Positions 29,367 through 38,941 of a stretch of DNA of 64,000 bases are shown piece by piece. Under the pieces are notes generated by a model. It was given only the letters and a program-made list of their open reading frames with translations. It was not told where the DNA came from and ran no database searches. Position numbers and translations under genes: made by a program. Within the stretch, counting starts at the first letter, position 1; each line of letters starts with the position of its first letter. Origin of the DNA: Roseburia sp. 1XD42-34 (GTDB lineage Bacteria; Bacillota; Bacilli; Bacillales; Amphibacillaceae); contig NZ_QWLJ01000004.1 of NCBI RefSeq assembly GCF_009917385.1, positions 47,306 through 111,305 of the forward strand. Direction: 5' to 3'.

Positions 29367-30287
29367 TTAAGCACTATGAATGGTAGCTGTCTGAATCATT
29401 TGTGGATGCAATAAACAATGGTAACTCGCATCCTTAGTTAACTGTCCGAATTGAATGCCTATTAATACTTTTGTTGTCGTAATTCGTTTTTCGCCATAAT
29501 ATATAAGGAGTTGCTCAGGTCGGAGTGTAAATAAAAACATACTACTCCCTTCTACTCCTTGATAAGGTACGACTTGTAAATATTTCTCCCACTCAGATGG
29601 TAATGTATCCATTTGAAATGTTTGATAGCATTGTTCAAGCTGTTCCCATTCTTGGTCTGTAAACCATTGTTTTAATGCTATTTCATCACATAAAATAACT
29701 GGCTTTTTGGTAATTGGATCAGTTAATTGATTTCCACTATCAATAAATCCAGTGGTGGAGTAACTTCTTCCCCTCATCTTAATCGTTACAGGAATCAACT
29801 GGTCATAGCGAATTTTTTCTTTCACGTGCTTGTCCATACGAGATTTTGTAAACATCCATACAATCGGAAAGCCAATTGCAACGAATAACCAGCTCACCGG
29901 ATCACCAAAGCCACTATTGTACGTCAATAATCCGTTTGTACTCATACTAAACGGGCGCTTGAGTAAAAAGTGGATGCCAATTAAACCACCTCCTATTGAA
30001 AAACTTACAAAATAAAATAAACCAAATAATTTGAGCCACCGATACTTATTCCGATAACCGAATGCAACCATGATAATAATGCCAGAAATCATTATTTTCC
30101 CAAGTGCACTGGTAGCAAAAGATTCAGGAAAATAGATGGAAATCGGCACGAGTAAGGATGCAATAAACGCCCCACCTATTAATCGTCGCTTCTTCGTATC
30201 ATCTCTGGCTAATGCTTGCGTCAGCATCAATAGCATGAGATCTAATAAAAAGTTCAACGCCCATACCGCATCCAAGTAAATGGTCAT
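29367..30287 (-). CDS. spoIIGA: Pro-sigma-E processing aspartic protease SpoIIGA
   Basis: 306 residues: five N-terminal membrane segments (to about 150) followed by a single-domain aspartic protease. The catalytic Asp183 lies in TGFIDSGNQLTDP, at the same number as in B. subtilis. It is activated in the mother cell by SpoIIR from the forespore. ATG 30287 has AAGGGAAGGG upstream; the in-frame start at 30308 is rejected. The bpr protease gene between ftsZ and spoIIGA of B. subtilis is absent. Confidence 0.96.
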   Translation of the reverse strand: MTIYLDAVWALNFLLDLMLLMLTQALARDDTKKRRLIGGAFIASLLVPISIYFPESFATSALGKIMISGIIIMVAFGYRNKYRWLKLFGLFYFVSFSIGGGLIGIHFLLKRPFSMSTNGLLTYNSGFGDPVSWLFVAIGFPIVWMFTKSRMDKHVKEKIRYDQLIPVTIKMRGRSYSTTGFIDSGNQLTDPITKKPVILCDEIALKQWFTDQEWEQLEQCYQTFQMDTLPSEWEKYLQVVPYQGVEGSSMFLFTLRPEQLLIYYGEKRITTTKVLIGIQFGQLTKDASYHCLLHPQMIQTATIHSA

Positions 30288-30359
30288 GTTTCCCTTCCCT
30301 TCAAACATCAGCTACTAGATCTGTGTTTTTCAAAGCTTGCCATGATTCATAGTGATTCT

Positions 30360-30392
30360 AGTATAACGAAGCATGTCAGCAAAGTCTGTCAT
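30360..30392 (-). promoter_or_regulatory. Candidate spoIIG promoter with long spacer
   Basis: On the minus strand ATGACA (30387-30392) and TATACT (30360-30365) are 21 bp apart. The B. subtilis spoIIG promoter has an unusual long spacer (22 bp) and needs Spo0A. I do not see a perfect TGTCGAA Spo0A box, so this is a resemblance only. Confidence 0.4.
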
Positions 30393-30653
30393 ATTCTGTA
30401 CTGTAAATATGACTATTTTTCTCGAGTTATCAGAAGGTTTGTCATTGTATAGTTGATGGATAAAAGCGCAATCTCTGCACTATTTTTTAACACATTTGAA
30501 CCAAAATGATTTATCTGACGTGATTTACCTTATATTCGCCGAAATACGCTATAGTAATCTTAATTACTATGTTAAATATTTCTTTCATATGGACTGAGAA
30601 TTGCTACTATAACTGCAGGCTTAAAAGTTGTGTACTCCATTCATCCATAAACA

Positions 30654-30697
30654 TAAAAAAATCTCAAGGAATTTTTAGATTCCTTGAGATTTTTTAA
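30654..30697 (-). terminator. Intrinsic terminator of ftsZ
   Basis: ATCTCAAGGAA pairs with TTCCTTGAGAT, flanked by A and T tracts on both sides, so it can work in both directions. It is about 25 bp after the ftsZ stop. Confidence 0.93.
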
Positions 30698-30721
30698 AGA
30701 AAGCCTTTGAGACCGCCCTAG

Positions 30722-31873
30722 TTAACGATTTCTATTTCTGTTTCTGTTACGCAAGAAAGTAGGGATGTCCAATGTATCCTCTTCCTGAACTGGACGTTGC
30801 TGTTGAGGTTCTGGCTCTCTTTCCCGTTCTCTTCTTGGTATATCTTCATTTGTGCGAGTTGCTGCATGCTGATGATAGGTTGAACGTTGCTGCTTTGCAG
30901 GCTGCTCTGGTTTCTTTACGGATTCATCAAACCCAGTAGCAATCACCGTGACAATAATTTCATCTTTTAAATTTTCATTGATGACAGAACCAAAAATAAC
31001 GTTTACTTCATTATCTGCAGCAGAAGTTACTAAATCTGCAGCTTCTTGTACTTCGTATAAACTTAAATTTGTTCCACCCGTAATATTCATTAAAATACCA
31101 TGTGCTCCATCGATAGAAGTTTCGAGTAATGGTGAAGAGATGGCTTTTTTAGCTGCCTCCGTTGCTCGCGTTTCACCAGTAGCAACCCCGATTCCCATAA
31201 GTGCAGAGCCTTTATCATACATAATTGTTTTTACGTCGGCAAAATCCACATTAATTAAGCCAGGCTTAGCAATTAAATCAGAGATGCCTTGTACGCCTTG
31301 GCGTAATACATTATCTGCTTCACGAAAAGCTTCCAGCATTGGCGTATTTTTATCTACAATTTCCAATAGCCGATCATTCGGTATCACGATGAGCGTATCA
31401 ACACTACCTTTTAATGCTTCGATACCAGAAATGGCTTGTGTCGATCGCCTTCTACCTTCAAAAGAAAATGGGCGTGTAACGACACCCACTGTTAGTGCCC
31501 CGAGGTCCTTAGCAATTTGCGCAATAACAGGTGCCGCACCAGTTCCAGTACCTCCACCCATACCGGCCGTTACAAAGATCATATCTGCTCCTTGCAACAC
31601 TTCTTCTAGCTGCTCTTTACTTTCTTCAGCTGCCTTTTTTCCAACTTCTGGATTAGCACCTGCACCTAATCCTCTAGTTAATTTTTCCCCTATTTGAATT
31701 TTCAATTCAGCTTTCGATAGATTTAAAGCCTGAGCGTCCGTATTGACAGCGATAAATTCAACACCTTCGACACCATGCTCAATCATACGGTTGACAGCAT
31801 TGTTACCACCACCGCCTACTCCAATTACTTTTATAGTAGCTAGTTCTTCCATATTCATATCAAATTCCAACAT
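30722..31873 (-). CDS. ftsZ: Cell-division GTPase FtsZ
   Basis: 383 residues. Tubulin homologue forming the Z-ring. The GTP-binding signature GGGTGTG is at 106-112, with [13 protein letters not shown] at 18-30 and the T7 loop [12 protein letters not shown] variable Gln/Arg-rich linker precedes the C-terminal peptide [12 protein letters not shown], which binds FtsA, SepF and others. The tail ends in repeated Arg-Asn units. ATG 31873 has AGGAGG 7 nt upstream. Confidence 0.98.
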   Translation of the reverse strand: MLEFDMNMEELATIKVIGVGGGGNNAVNRMIEHGVEGVEFIAVNTDAQALNLSKAELKIQIGEKLTRGLGAGANPEVGKKAAEESKEQLEEVLQGADMIFVTAGMGGGTGTGAAPVIAQIAKDLGALTVGVVTRPFSFEGRRRSTQAISGIEALKGSVDTLIVIPNDRLLEIVDKNTPMLEAFREADNVLRQGVQGISDLIAKPGLINVDFADVKTIMYDKGSALMGIGVATGETRATEAAKKAISSPLLETSIDGAHGILMNITGGTNLSLYEVQEAADLVTSAADNEVNVIFGSVINENLKDEIIVTVIATGFDESVKKPEQPAKQQRSTYHQHAATRTNEDIPRREREREPEPQQQRPVQEEDTLDIPTFLRNRNRNRNR

Positions 31874-31985
31874 ATCTCGTTCCTCCTAATTTGCAAAATT
31901 ACAAACGTTCTAGAAGCTAATTGAATAGAGGTTATTTTTCATATATCAATAGAGTACCATTCATACAGGTATGATAAGACTTATA

Positions 31986-33266
31986 TTAATCAAAAAAATA
32001 CTTAAACAAATTAGCGATTTTAGCCTCTTTTTTCTTAGGTTCTTTTGAATCATTTGCTTTCGTTTGTTTTTTTAGACGTTTTGGTTGGGCATCATATCCT
32101 TGTGAAATAACAGTTGGAAATAATTCTTTTCCCTGTATTTTCGCATTCCAATAAGCAAATTGCAAGATTCCAACGCCTGCAGTAAATTGCGGTTCCCGTA
32201 CACCTATGTAATCTGGTATAGCGATCCGAACATTGGAACGAAATAAGTCTTCTGCGAGTTCAAGTACACCAGGCATAGCCATTGTTCCACCAGTTAGGAC
32301 ATAGCCTCCTGGTAATTCATGGTAACCCATTTTTCTTATTTCTCTTTCTGCAAATGCATAGATTTCTTCCATCCGCGCCTCAATGATATCTGCTATTTCT
32401 AATTGGTTTGAAGTTTGCTTAGAATTGCTGCCTATAATGGAAACATCAAACACTTCTTCTTCTAATGCGTCATCATAGAAGGCATGACCATAGTTAACTT
32501 TTACATTTTCTGCTTCTTCTGTCGATGTACGCAAACCAATCGAGAGATCTTTTGTAATGTTGTCTCCACCCAATTGCACCACACTCGTTGAGACAAGATG
32601 ATCGTTTTCGAAGATAGAAACTGTGGAACAGCCACCGCCTACATCTATTAAAGCAACGCCCATATTTTTCTCATCTTTAGACAACGCAATGGTTCCGGCG
32701 GCAAGCGGTTGAAGGCAGATATCCGCTACTTGGAGGTTTGCACGCTCTACACATTTTAAAATATTATGCAAAATGGTTTTCGAACAGGTAATTATGGTAC
32801 CTTCCATTTCCAATCGGACACCAATCATCCCTCTTGGGTCATTAATTTCATCTAACCCATCTACGATAAATTGCTTTGGAATGACATCAATAATTTCTCT
32901 CTCTGGAGGAATGGACATTACTTGAGCTCCATCAATGACTCTAGTAACATCTTCATCAGTTATTTCACGATTTTCACTTTGAACTGCCACCACCCCATGA
33001 CAAGGTTGTAATTGGATGTGATTGCCGTTAACTCCTACGACGACACGTTCAATTTGCATCCCAACCATTCTTTCAGCTTGTTCTACTGCGTTACGAATGG
33101 AGTGTACCGTTTGATCTATATCGATAATTGCTCCTTTTTTCATACCATTAGACTTAGCAGTCCCTACACCAATAATATTTAATGAATCATTTAAAACCTC
33201 ACCGATAATCACTTTTATTCTTGATGTACCTATATCAAGGCTTACTAAAACATCACTGTTGTTCAA
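31986..33266 (-). CDS. ftsA: Cell-division protein FtsA
   Basis: 426 residues. Actin-like ATPase that tethers FtsZ to the membrane. Phosphate-1 motif SLDIGTSRIKVIIGE near the N-terminus, phosphate-2 ALIDVGGGCSTV, adenosine motif YVLTGGTMAMPG, and a C-terminal amphipathic helix ANLFKYFFD as membrane anchor. The start is TTG 33266 with GGGAGGTG upstream. It is 112 bp before ftsZ, the usual ftsAZ pair, and is preceded by a sigma-H-type promoter. Confidence 0.97.
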   Translation of the reverse strand: MNNSDVLVSLDIGTSRIKVIIGEVLNDSLNIIGVGTAKSNGMKKGAIIDIDQTVHSIRNAVEQAERMVGMQIERVVVGVNGNHIQLQPCHGVVAVQSENREITDEDVTRVIDGAQVMSIPPEREIIDVIPKQFIVDGLDEINDPRGMIGVRLEMEGTIITCSKTILHNILKCVERANLQVADICLQPLAAGTIALSKDEKNMGVALIDVGGGCSTVSIFENDHLVSTSVVQLGGDNITKDLSIGLRTSTEEAENVKVNYGHAFYDDALEEEVFDVSIIGSNSKQTSNQLEIADIIEARMEEIYAFAEREIRKMGYHELPGGYVLTGGTMAMPGVLELAEDLFRSNVRIAIPDYIGVREPQFTAGVGILQFAYWNAKIQGKELFPTVISQGYDAQPKRLKKQTKANDSKEPKKKEAKIANLFKYFFD

Positions 33267-33380
33267 AACGAGGCACCTCCCAAATTCAAAAGCTGCATTA
33301 AAAGCACACTTCTCTCCATCATCTATTTTTATCTGATTATAAATCTATTGAAACTTCCCAAAAATATAATATATTAGGAT

Positions 33381-33408
33381 ATTCCACATAAAACTAAGGA
33401 TTTCCTTT
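33381..33408 (-). promoter_or_regulatory. Sigma-H-type promoter of ftsAZ
   Basis: On the minus strand AAAGGAAAT (33400-33408), 12-bp spacer, GTGGAAT (33381-33387). This fits the sigma-H consensus RnAGGAwWW with RnnGAAT. B. subtilis ftsAZ has a sigma-H promoter used for the asymmetric septum. A TATAAT at 33336-33341 may belong to a separate sigma-A promoter with a poor -35. Confidence 0.75.
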
Positions 33409-33613
33409 ATTTTTTGGTATTTTATTTAAAAAATCATAAAAGCTTTTAAAGTGAAACTTTCAATTAAGCATTGGTTTATGAAATAAAAATCTCTAACATT
33501 CAGCCCATGAATAAACTTGGTAAAAAATTGTACCTTCAACCAAATCAATGGAGCATTTTTTCTTTTTCCACTGATTTGTGAGAAGCATAGGCCAAAATTT
33601 AAGCATCCTTGAA

Positions 33614-33890
33614 GAACAAAGGCGCAGGGCGCCCGTTTAGCGACGTAAGCGAATGGAACGAATCAACTGAAATAAAGGAATCATGCTACTAAAAACAGGG
33701 GTAAGCCCACGGCTGAGCGGCAAGCCCGTTTTTAGTCTGCAGCCCTCTTTGTAACGAACCGATGAAGACTTATCTTAGGGCGATTTCGTAATGCTGGGCG
33801 ATGGATCCGGACGTGACTAGTCGATTATTTGTTATTCACTAGTACCTAATTTTATACTTCTTTATCTTCAAATAAAAACACTCTTTCTAA
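33614..33890 (+). repeat. Family A repeat, copy A6 (diverged)
   Basis: Starts GAACAAAGGCGCAGGGCGCC and ends GTTATTCACTAGTACC and TTTTATACTTC plus an A-rich end. The CTCCTG/CAGGAG hairpin is degraded. It ends GATGGATCCGGACGTG, a variant shared with copy A7. No terminator hairpin abuts this copy. Confidence 0.8.
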
Positions 33891-34217
33891 ATGCGATAAA
33901 ATCGCTGTCACAGCTTTCCTCGTCCTTGAAAAAAACTCTTTCCCTATGTGTCACGCTCCCTACGACCTACATCTTAAAACGGATCGAATTGAAATTTAGG
34001 TTACCGTTTTCTTCCTCTTAGAATTCTAGGTATCTCCCAAATCTCTTTTGAATAGAATTTATACAGCTCTTACGTAGGGGGTAAACAAAACTTAGTTTTA
34101 ACATCGATTCACTGAAATAACGTTAGGCTTCAGCAAAACTATTTGCATCTAAGTATGCTATACTATAATTGTTCGTAAGCTGGATTGAAAATATGTCTTT
34201 TGAAGTTAGATATCATA

Positions 34218-35009
34218 TTATTCTTCCTGCTTCTCATCAGACGAAGCCTTTTTTGCTTCCTTAAAAGATTCGAAATAAGCCCCTACCCCAATATGAATAA
34301 TTCCTTCACTTTCTTCTTCTAACTGTGACACAATGGAAGGATAAATGTCCATACTTTCAGCAAAGTTAGGAATACGGGCATCAACCACAAATCCATCATT
34401 CATATACAGCATGATTTTATCGTTATTTTCCTTCTCGGGCATCCAATGAACTTCAGAAATTAATTTTCTTATCGTTTCCGGAAGTTTTTCCAACTCACTC
34501 GTCATCCTATGTAAATATGCTTCCTTATTAAAACCTTTAATTAATGGGGCATCTCCATTATACGTGTTTTTCCCCATACTTTGAAGCGTTGTTCCGTTAC
34601 CTAATACTGGATAATAAGTCGTTTCTTGTTGTTTATATCCGACAAGCTCGTATTCATCAATTGTAATGGAAACGGTCCAAGGTAACTTGCGGCTAACTTT
34701 TGCAGAAGCAATAATTGGACTATCTTTTAATTTAGATTCAGTAACTTCTGTATCAATTGTCCATATGTTTTCATTTTTGGTTAAATCCGCTTGCTTGACA
34801 ACTTCATCATCTTTTAAAAAAGAGTTCCCTTCTACTTCAATCGTACGTATGTAACTTAAAGGGGATTGTAAATAAACGATAATTGAAATTAAAATGAAAA
34901 AAATAGACAGGTAAAATAGCAGCCTGCGATTTGCCTTTTTCTTTCTTGCCTGTTTCAATTTAGGAATGCGATCTTCGATTGAAACGACTTTCTTTTGAGC
35001 CATCTCCAT
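34218..35009 (-). CDS. divIB: Cell-division protein DivIB (FtsQ)
   Basis: 263 residues: short cytoplasmic N-terminus rich in Lys/Arg, one membrane segment (about 30-48), then an extracellular POTRA domain (YIRTIEVEGNSFLKDDEVV) and a beta domain. Part of the DivIB-FtsL-DivIC complex. ATG 35009 is 2 nt after AAGGAAG; ATG 35003 is a plausible alternative. It is flanked on both sides by unusually long gaps. Confidence 0.95.
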   Translation of the reverse strand: MEMAQKKVVSIEDRIPKLKQARKKKANRRLLFYLSIFFILISIIVYLQSPLSYIRTIEVEGNSFLKDDEVVKQADLTKNENIWTIDTEVTESKLKDSPIIASAKVSRKLPWTVSITIDEYELVGYKQQETTYYPVLGNGTTLQSMGKNTYNGDAPLIKGFNKEAYLHRMTSELEKLPETIRKLISEVHWMPEKENNDKIMLYMNDGFVVDARIPNFAESMDIYPSIVSQLEEESEGIIHIGVGAYFESFKEAKKASSDEKQEE

Positions 35010-35032
35010 TTCTTCCTTTATACCAAATTAAC

Positions 35033-35069
35033 AACAAGAAATGGCACAGACATGCCATTTCAGCTTGTT
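35033..35069 (-). other. Strong inverted repeat upstream of divIB
   Basis: AACAAG and AAATGGCA pair with TGCCATTT and CTTGTT (14 bp with a 3-nt bulge) around a CAGACA loop. There is no T-tract on either strand, so it is not a standard terminator. It lies 24 bp before the divIB start codon. Confidence 0.5.
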
Positions 35070-35230
35070 ACTATGAGTATATCATATTATACATTAAAAA
35101 ATGTAGTGCGACTTAGAGGAAAAGCAAAGTTTTTCTTCCCATTGTCTTACTCATTCTTGTATTCATTTTGAATAAATTGAAACCACTACAATTAATATCA
35201 CCCAGTTGGAATTATAAACAACCAGAAGAA

Positions 35231-36346
35231 TTATATTTTGGTGTATTTACTAATATTTAAAAGAATACCGACAGAACAAAGAATTAATGTTAAAGAGGAA
35301 CCACCGTAACTTAAAAACGGCAATGTAATACCGGTTACAGGAATTAAACCGATAACGACACTAATATTAATCATTGCTTGGATAGCTAGCATAGACACAA
35401 TACCTAAAGCTAAAAATCGAGAAAAACTATCCGGGGCTTCTAAGGACACTTTTATGCCTCTCCAAAGGAGCAGTAGAAATAAGCAGATGACTGCACTACC
35501 GCCAATAAAACCTAATTCTTCACCCAAAATGGCAAAAATAAAATCGGTTTGTGGTTCTGGTAAGTAAAAGTATTTTTGTAAACTCTTCCCTAACCCTAAT
35601 CCCATTAAACCTCCTGGACCGATTGCGTATAACGATTGAATGATCTGAAAACCATCACCAAGCGGATCCTCCCAAGGGTTTAAAAAAGCGGTAATTCTGC
35701 TGATACGATACGGAGCAGACAACACCAACCCAATAAAACCTACTATTCCAATCATTCCCAGACCAAGGAAATGAGACATCCTAGCCCCTGCAGTGAAGAC
35801 CATCACCATACAGGTCAATACAAGAACCATTCCGGTTCCTAAATCAGGCTGCAGCATAATCAATCCAAAAGCAGTAAAAATTAATAGTATAGAAGGTAGA
35901 AATCCTTTTTTAAATGAAGTGATATACTTTTGATAGTTCGATAGGTACGCAGCTAAAAATATAATCAACCCTAATTTCATGAACTCAGATGGTTGAATAC
36001 TAAATGCACCAATCCCAATCCAACTTTGCGCCCCACCTCTTACGATCCCAATTCCAGGTATTAAGACGAGAAATAATAGACCAAAACAAAGCAGTAAAAT
36101 TAATTTTGCGTATTTTTTCCATGTTGTATACGGGAGATTCATCGTAAAGATCATCGCGCCAACACCTGCACCAGCAAATAGAAGCTGACGTTTTACATAG
36201 AACCAAGCGTCATTAAACTTATATTCAGCCCAAACAAAGGAAGAGCTATACACCATTACAACACCAATAACAAGTAACGATATAATTACACCAATTAACA
36301 TATAATCCGGTGAGCCATTGGTAAATGATTTCTTTTTCACTAGCAA
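35231..36346 (-). CDS. spoVE: Sporulation SEDS peptidoglycan polymerase SpoVE (FtsW/RodA family)
   Basis: 371 residues with about ten membrane segments. SEDS glycosyltransferase making spore cortex with SpoVD. GAFSIQPSEFMKL, PDLGTGMVLV, and TGITLPFLSYGGSS are family motifs, and the sequence is closer to B. subtilis SpoVE than FtsW (from memory). The start is TTG 36346 with GGGGTG upstream; GTG 36340 is possible. A sigma-E-type promoter lies 50 bp upstream. The vegetative ftsW is not in the window. Confidence 0.92.
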   Translation of the reverse strand: MLVKKKSFTNGSPDYMLIGVIISLLVIGVVMVYSSSFVWAEYKFNDAWFYVKRQLLFAGAGVGAMIFTMNLPYTTWKKYAKLILLLCFGLLFLVLIPGIGIVRGGAQSWIGIGAFSIQPSEFMKLGLIIFLAAYLSNYQKYITSFKKGFLPSILLIFTAFGLIMLQPDLGTGMVLVLTCMVMVFTAGARMSHFLGLGMIGIVGFIGLVLSAPYRISRITAFLNPWEDPLGDGFQIIQSLYAIGPGGLMGLGLGKSLQKYFYLPEPQTDFIFAILGEELGFIGGSAVICLFLLLLWRGIKVSLEAPDSFSRFLALGIVSMLAIQAMINISVVIGLIPVTGITLPFLSYGGSSLTLILCSVGILLNISKYTKI

Positions 36347-36395
36347 AATAACACCCCGCTTTTAAATATTACTAGGGGGTGTTTAAAAAGAATTT

Positions 36396-36422
36396 CATGT
36401 ATGATAGTGTATTCAGACATAT
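36396..36422 (-). promoter_or_regulatory. Sigma-E-type promoter of spoVE
   Basis: On the minus strand ATA (36420-36422), 16-bp spacer, CATACATGA (36396-36403 and next). It fits ATA-N16/18-CATACANNT. spoVE is sigma-E dependent in B. subtilis. An inverted repeat GGGCTT/AAGCCC with a long loop lies just upstream (36458-36503). Confidence 0.6.
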
Positions 36423-36570
36423 CTCTGAACCTTAAATCAGATTTACACGCAATAGAGTCGGGCTTCAGCCAAACACATTGCTTGTAAGAATAAAGCCCGT
36501 TCGCTCGCTTCATCAACTAACTATGAATCCTATTATCTATTATCTGTCTATTCTTTTATTAAACAAGCCC

Positions 36571-37920
36571 CTATACTAATGTATGCACAGCTTGTATAAA
36601 CATGTCTCCTCTTTCTTCAAAGGTTCGATATTGATCCCAGCTTGCACAAGCAGGGGACAACAAAATCACATCATTCTGTTCAGAAATTTCATATGCGGTC
36701 TGTACTGCTGTTTGCACGTTTTCAGTGAAGCGAATCGTTGAAATATTCGCTTTGAGACCTAATTGCTTTAATTTCGGTGCAGTTTCCCCAAATAATACCA
36801 TCGCCTTTACATGGTTTAGATATGGAAGAAGCTCATCGAAGCCATTCCCCCGATCTAGCCCTCCCGCAAGTAGAATAATAGGTTGTTCAAATGCTGATAA
36901 AGCTTTTTGTGTAGCTAAGCAATTCGTAGCTTTCGAATCATTATAAAATAACCGCCCATGATAATTTCCAACAAACTGCAAGCGATGCTTCACACCAGTA
37001 AACATAGCTAATACTTTACGAATTCCTTCATTTGTCGCACCGCTTAACTTAGCTGCTGCTACACTAGCTAAGATATTCTCGTAATTATGCTCGCCTAATA
37101 AAACAATATCATGCCGTTCCATTATTTTTTCTTGTTTAAAATAGATTGCTGTTTCATCCATCCAAGCCCCATCCATCTGTCTGTTTTTCACAGAGAAAGG
37201 AACTTTTTGAGATCTTGCTTGTTTCGCTGCTTCTACTAAACTTTCATCTTCTGCATTATAAACAAGATAATCATCATCCATTTGGTTTTTAAATATATTA
37301 TATTTAGCTTGTTTATAATTTTTCCATGTTTTGTGATAATCTAAATGTGCTTCAAATATATTTAGTAAAACGGCTATTTTCGGTTTAAACTGGTGTACGC
37401 CAACTAATTGAAATGAAGATAACTCCAAAACCAGATGTTCATCTTGCTCCAGATCTTTTGCTACTTCGGTTGCAACAATTCCGATATTGCCAGCCACTTT
37501 AACTCGCTTTCCGCTCTGTTTTAGCATTTCTGTAGTTAAAGTTGTCGTCGTCGTTTTTCCATTTGAACCAGTTATACCAATAATATGCCCGTTTGCTAAT
37601 TGTCCGGCTATTTCAATTTCCGTAATCACAGCTATCCCACGTTTTTCAGCTTCTGCTACGATAGGATTGTCATAAGAAATGCCAGGATTTTTTACGACGA
37701 TATCTATTCCGTCCAAAACACGAATAGGATGGGCGCCAAGAATTAATTCTGCTCCCATCTCCTTTAATTTCTTCACATTTGCATCAAATTCGGTTGCTTT
37801 CTGATCATTAACGCGTACCCTTTTCCCCTGCTCGAGTAAAACAGCTGCTGCTGCAGTTCCGCTTTTTGCTAATCCTAACACTAGGATGTGCTCATAGGGG
37901 AAATTTTTTAGCTTTTTCAA
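36571..37920 (-). CDS. murD: UDP-N-acetylmuramoyl-L-alanine--D-glutamate ligase
   Basis: 449 residues, Mur ligase adding D-Glu. N-terminal Rossmann domain ([10 protein letters not shown]), ATP loop [12 protein letters not shown] near 114-125, and the C-terminal domain with [19 protein letters not shown]. The start is TTG 37920, overlapping the mraY stop, with GAGGTGGG upstream. Confidence 0.97.
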   Translation of the reverse strand: MKKLKNFPYEHILVLGLAKSGTAAAAVLLEQGKRVRVNDQKATEFDANVKKLKEMGAELILGAHPIRVLDGIDIVVKNPGISYDNPIVAEAEKRGIAVITEIEIAGQLANGHIIGITGSNGKTTTTTLTTEMLKQSGKRVKVAGNIGIVATEVAKDLEQDEHLVLELSSFQLVGVHQFKPKIAVLLNIFEAHLDYHKTWKNYKQAKYNIFKNQMDDDYLVYNAEDESLVEAAKQARSQKVPFSVKNRQMDGAWMDETAIYFKQEKIMERHDIVLLGEHNYENILASVAAAKLSGATNEGIRKVLAMFTGVKHRLQFVGNYHGRLFYNDSKATNCLATQKALSAFEQPIILLAGGLDRGNGFDELLPYLNHVKAMVLFGETAPKLKQLGLKANISTIRFTENVQTAVQTAYEISEQNDVILLSPACASWDQYRTFEERGDMFIQAVHTLV

Positions 37921-38903
37921 CTTATACCCACCTCAATATAAATTCCTAACGCAGCAAAAACAAGCCCTACTAGCCAAAACGTTGTAACAACACGCCATTC
38001 CGACCAACCTAATAGCTCGTAATGATGATGTAACGGGCTCATTTTAAATACTCTTTTTCCAGTTGTTTTAAATGAAATAACTTGGATGATAACTGATAAT
38101 GTTTCAATAACAAACACGCCGCCAATAATAACTAAAATGATTTCCAGTTTTGTTAAAATAGCAACAGCCGCAATGGCCCCACCTAAAGCTAATGATCCTG
38201 TATCACCCATAAATACTTTAGCAGGATGGGCATTAAATACGAGAAAACCGAGTAACGCGCCTACAACTGCTAGTGCAAATATCGCTACCTCATTTTGAGG
38301 ATAACCGTACCAAGCCAAAATTGCAAATGCACCAAAAGCAATGGCGGCAGTACCTGCTAATAAGCCGTCTAAACCATCTGTTAAATTTACTGCATTGGAA
38401 GCACCAACAAGCATAAATATAATTAGCAGAGCATATCCCCAGCCCAGTTCTAATTGAATAGTAGTGCCAGGTATGGAAACATAGGTTGGGAAACCTTGTT
38501 CTCTTAAAACAAAATAAATGACCAGCGCGATAATAAGCTGTCCAAGTAGTTTTTGCTTTGACGTTAATCCAAGATTTCTTTTTTTAATAATTTTTATAAA
38601 GTCATCTAAAAAGCCAAGCAGACCATATCCTACCAGTACAAATAATAAAATCCACAGTTCATAACTAATACCAACTGGATTAATTTTCCAACTCATAATA
38701 AGGGAGGTAATCACGATACTGAACACGATCATAATTCCTCCCATTGTTGGGGTTCCAGTTTTTTTAAGATGGGATTTCGGTCCTTCTTCCCTAATACTTT
38801 GTCCAAACTTTAACCTACGTAAAAATGGAATAAAAATAGGAGATAAAAGGACGGTAATTAAAAATCCTATTGCTATGGTTATCATTAACACAGTAATGTT
38901 CAT
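37917..38903 (-). CDS. mraY: Phospho-N-acetylmuramoyl-pentapeptide transferase
   Basis: 328 residues, ten membrane segments. Makes lipid I from UDP-MurNAc-pentapeptide and undecaprenyl phosphate. Motifs: [10 protein letters not shown] (aspartate-loop region follows), [18 protein letters not shown] and the periplasm-facing [21 protein letters not shown] lies upstream of ATG 38903. It overlaps murD. Confidence 0.98.
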   Translation of the reverse strand: MNITVLMITIAIGFLITVLLSPIFIPFLRRLKFGQSIREEGPKSHLKKTGTPTMGGIMIVFSIVITSLIMSWKINPVGISYELWILLFVLVGYGLLGFLDDFIKIIKKRNLGLTSKQKLLGQLIIALVIYFVLREQGFPTYVSIPGTTIQLELGWGYALLIIFMLVGASNAVNLTDGLDGLLAGTAAIAFGAFAILAWYGYPQNEVAIFALAVVGALLGFLVFNAHPAKVFMGDTGSLALGGAIAAVAILTKLEIILVIIGGVFVIETLSVIIQVISFKTTGKRVFKMSPLHHHYELLGWSEWRVVTTFWLVGLVFAALGIYIEVGIS

Positions 38904-38941
38904 TACATTTCCTCCTTATACGAAACCGTCCATCAAAATTG

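Larger units (their letters stand above)
30288..30721. other. Intergenic region ftsZ-spoIIGA
   Basis: About 430 bp with the ftsZ terminator at one end and a spoIIG-type promoter near spoIIGA. No gene or A/B repeat is visible in the middle. Confidence 0.6.
33267..34217. other. Intergenic region ftsA-divIB where murG, murB, ylxW, ylxX and sbp are missing
   Basis: About 950 bp with no credible gene on either strand. It contains the ftsA promoters, family A copy A6, and about 330 bp (33890-34217) of AT-rich sequence with no recognisable content except a TATAAT on the plus strand near 34152. In B. subtilis ylxW, ylxX and sbp lie between divIB and ftsA, and murG and murB between spoVE and divIB. 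Confidence 0.65.

Noticed and set aside
30948..31697. 249-codon plus-strand ORF opposite ftsZ
   Set aside because: It is the antisense shadow of a strongly conserved gene, has no ribosome site, and its composition (Ser/Pro/Ala-rich) is what antisense of ftsZ gives.
34139..34158. Plus-strand promoter (TTGCAT, TATAAT) before divIB
   Set aside because: The spacer is only 15 bp and it points into the antisense of divIB with no gene to serve.
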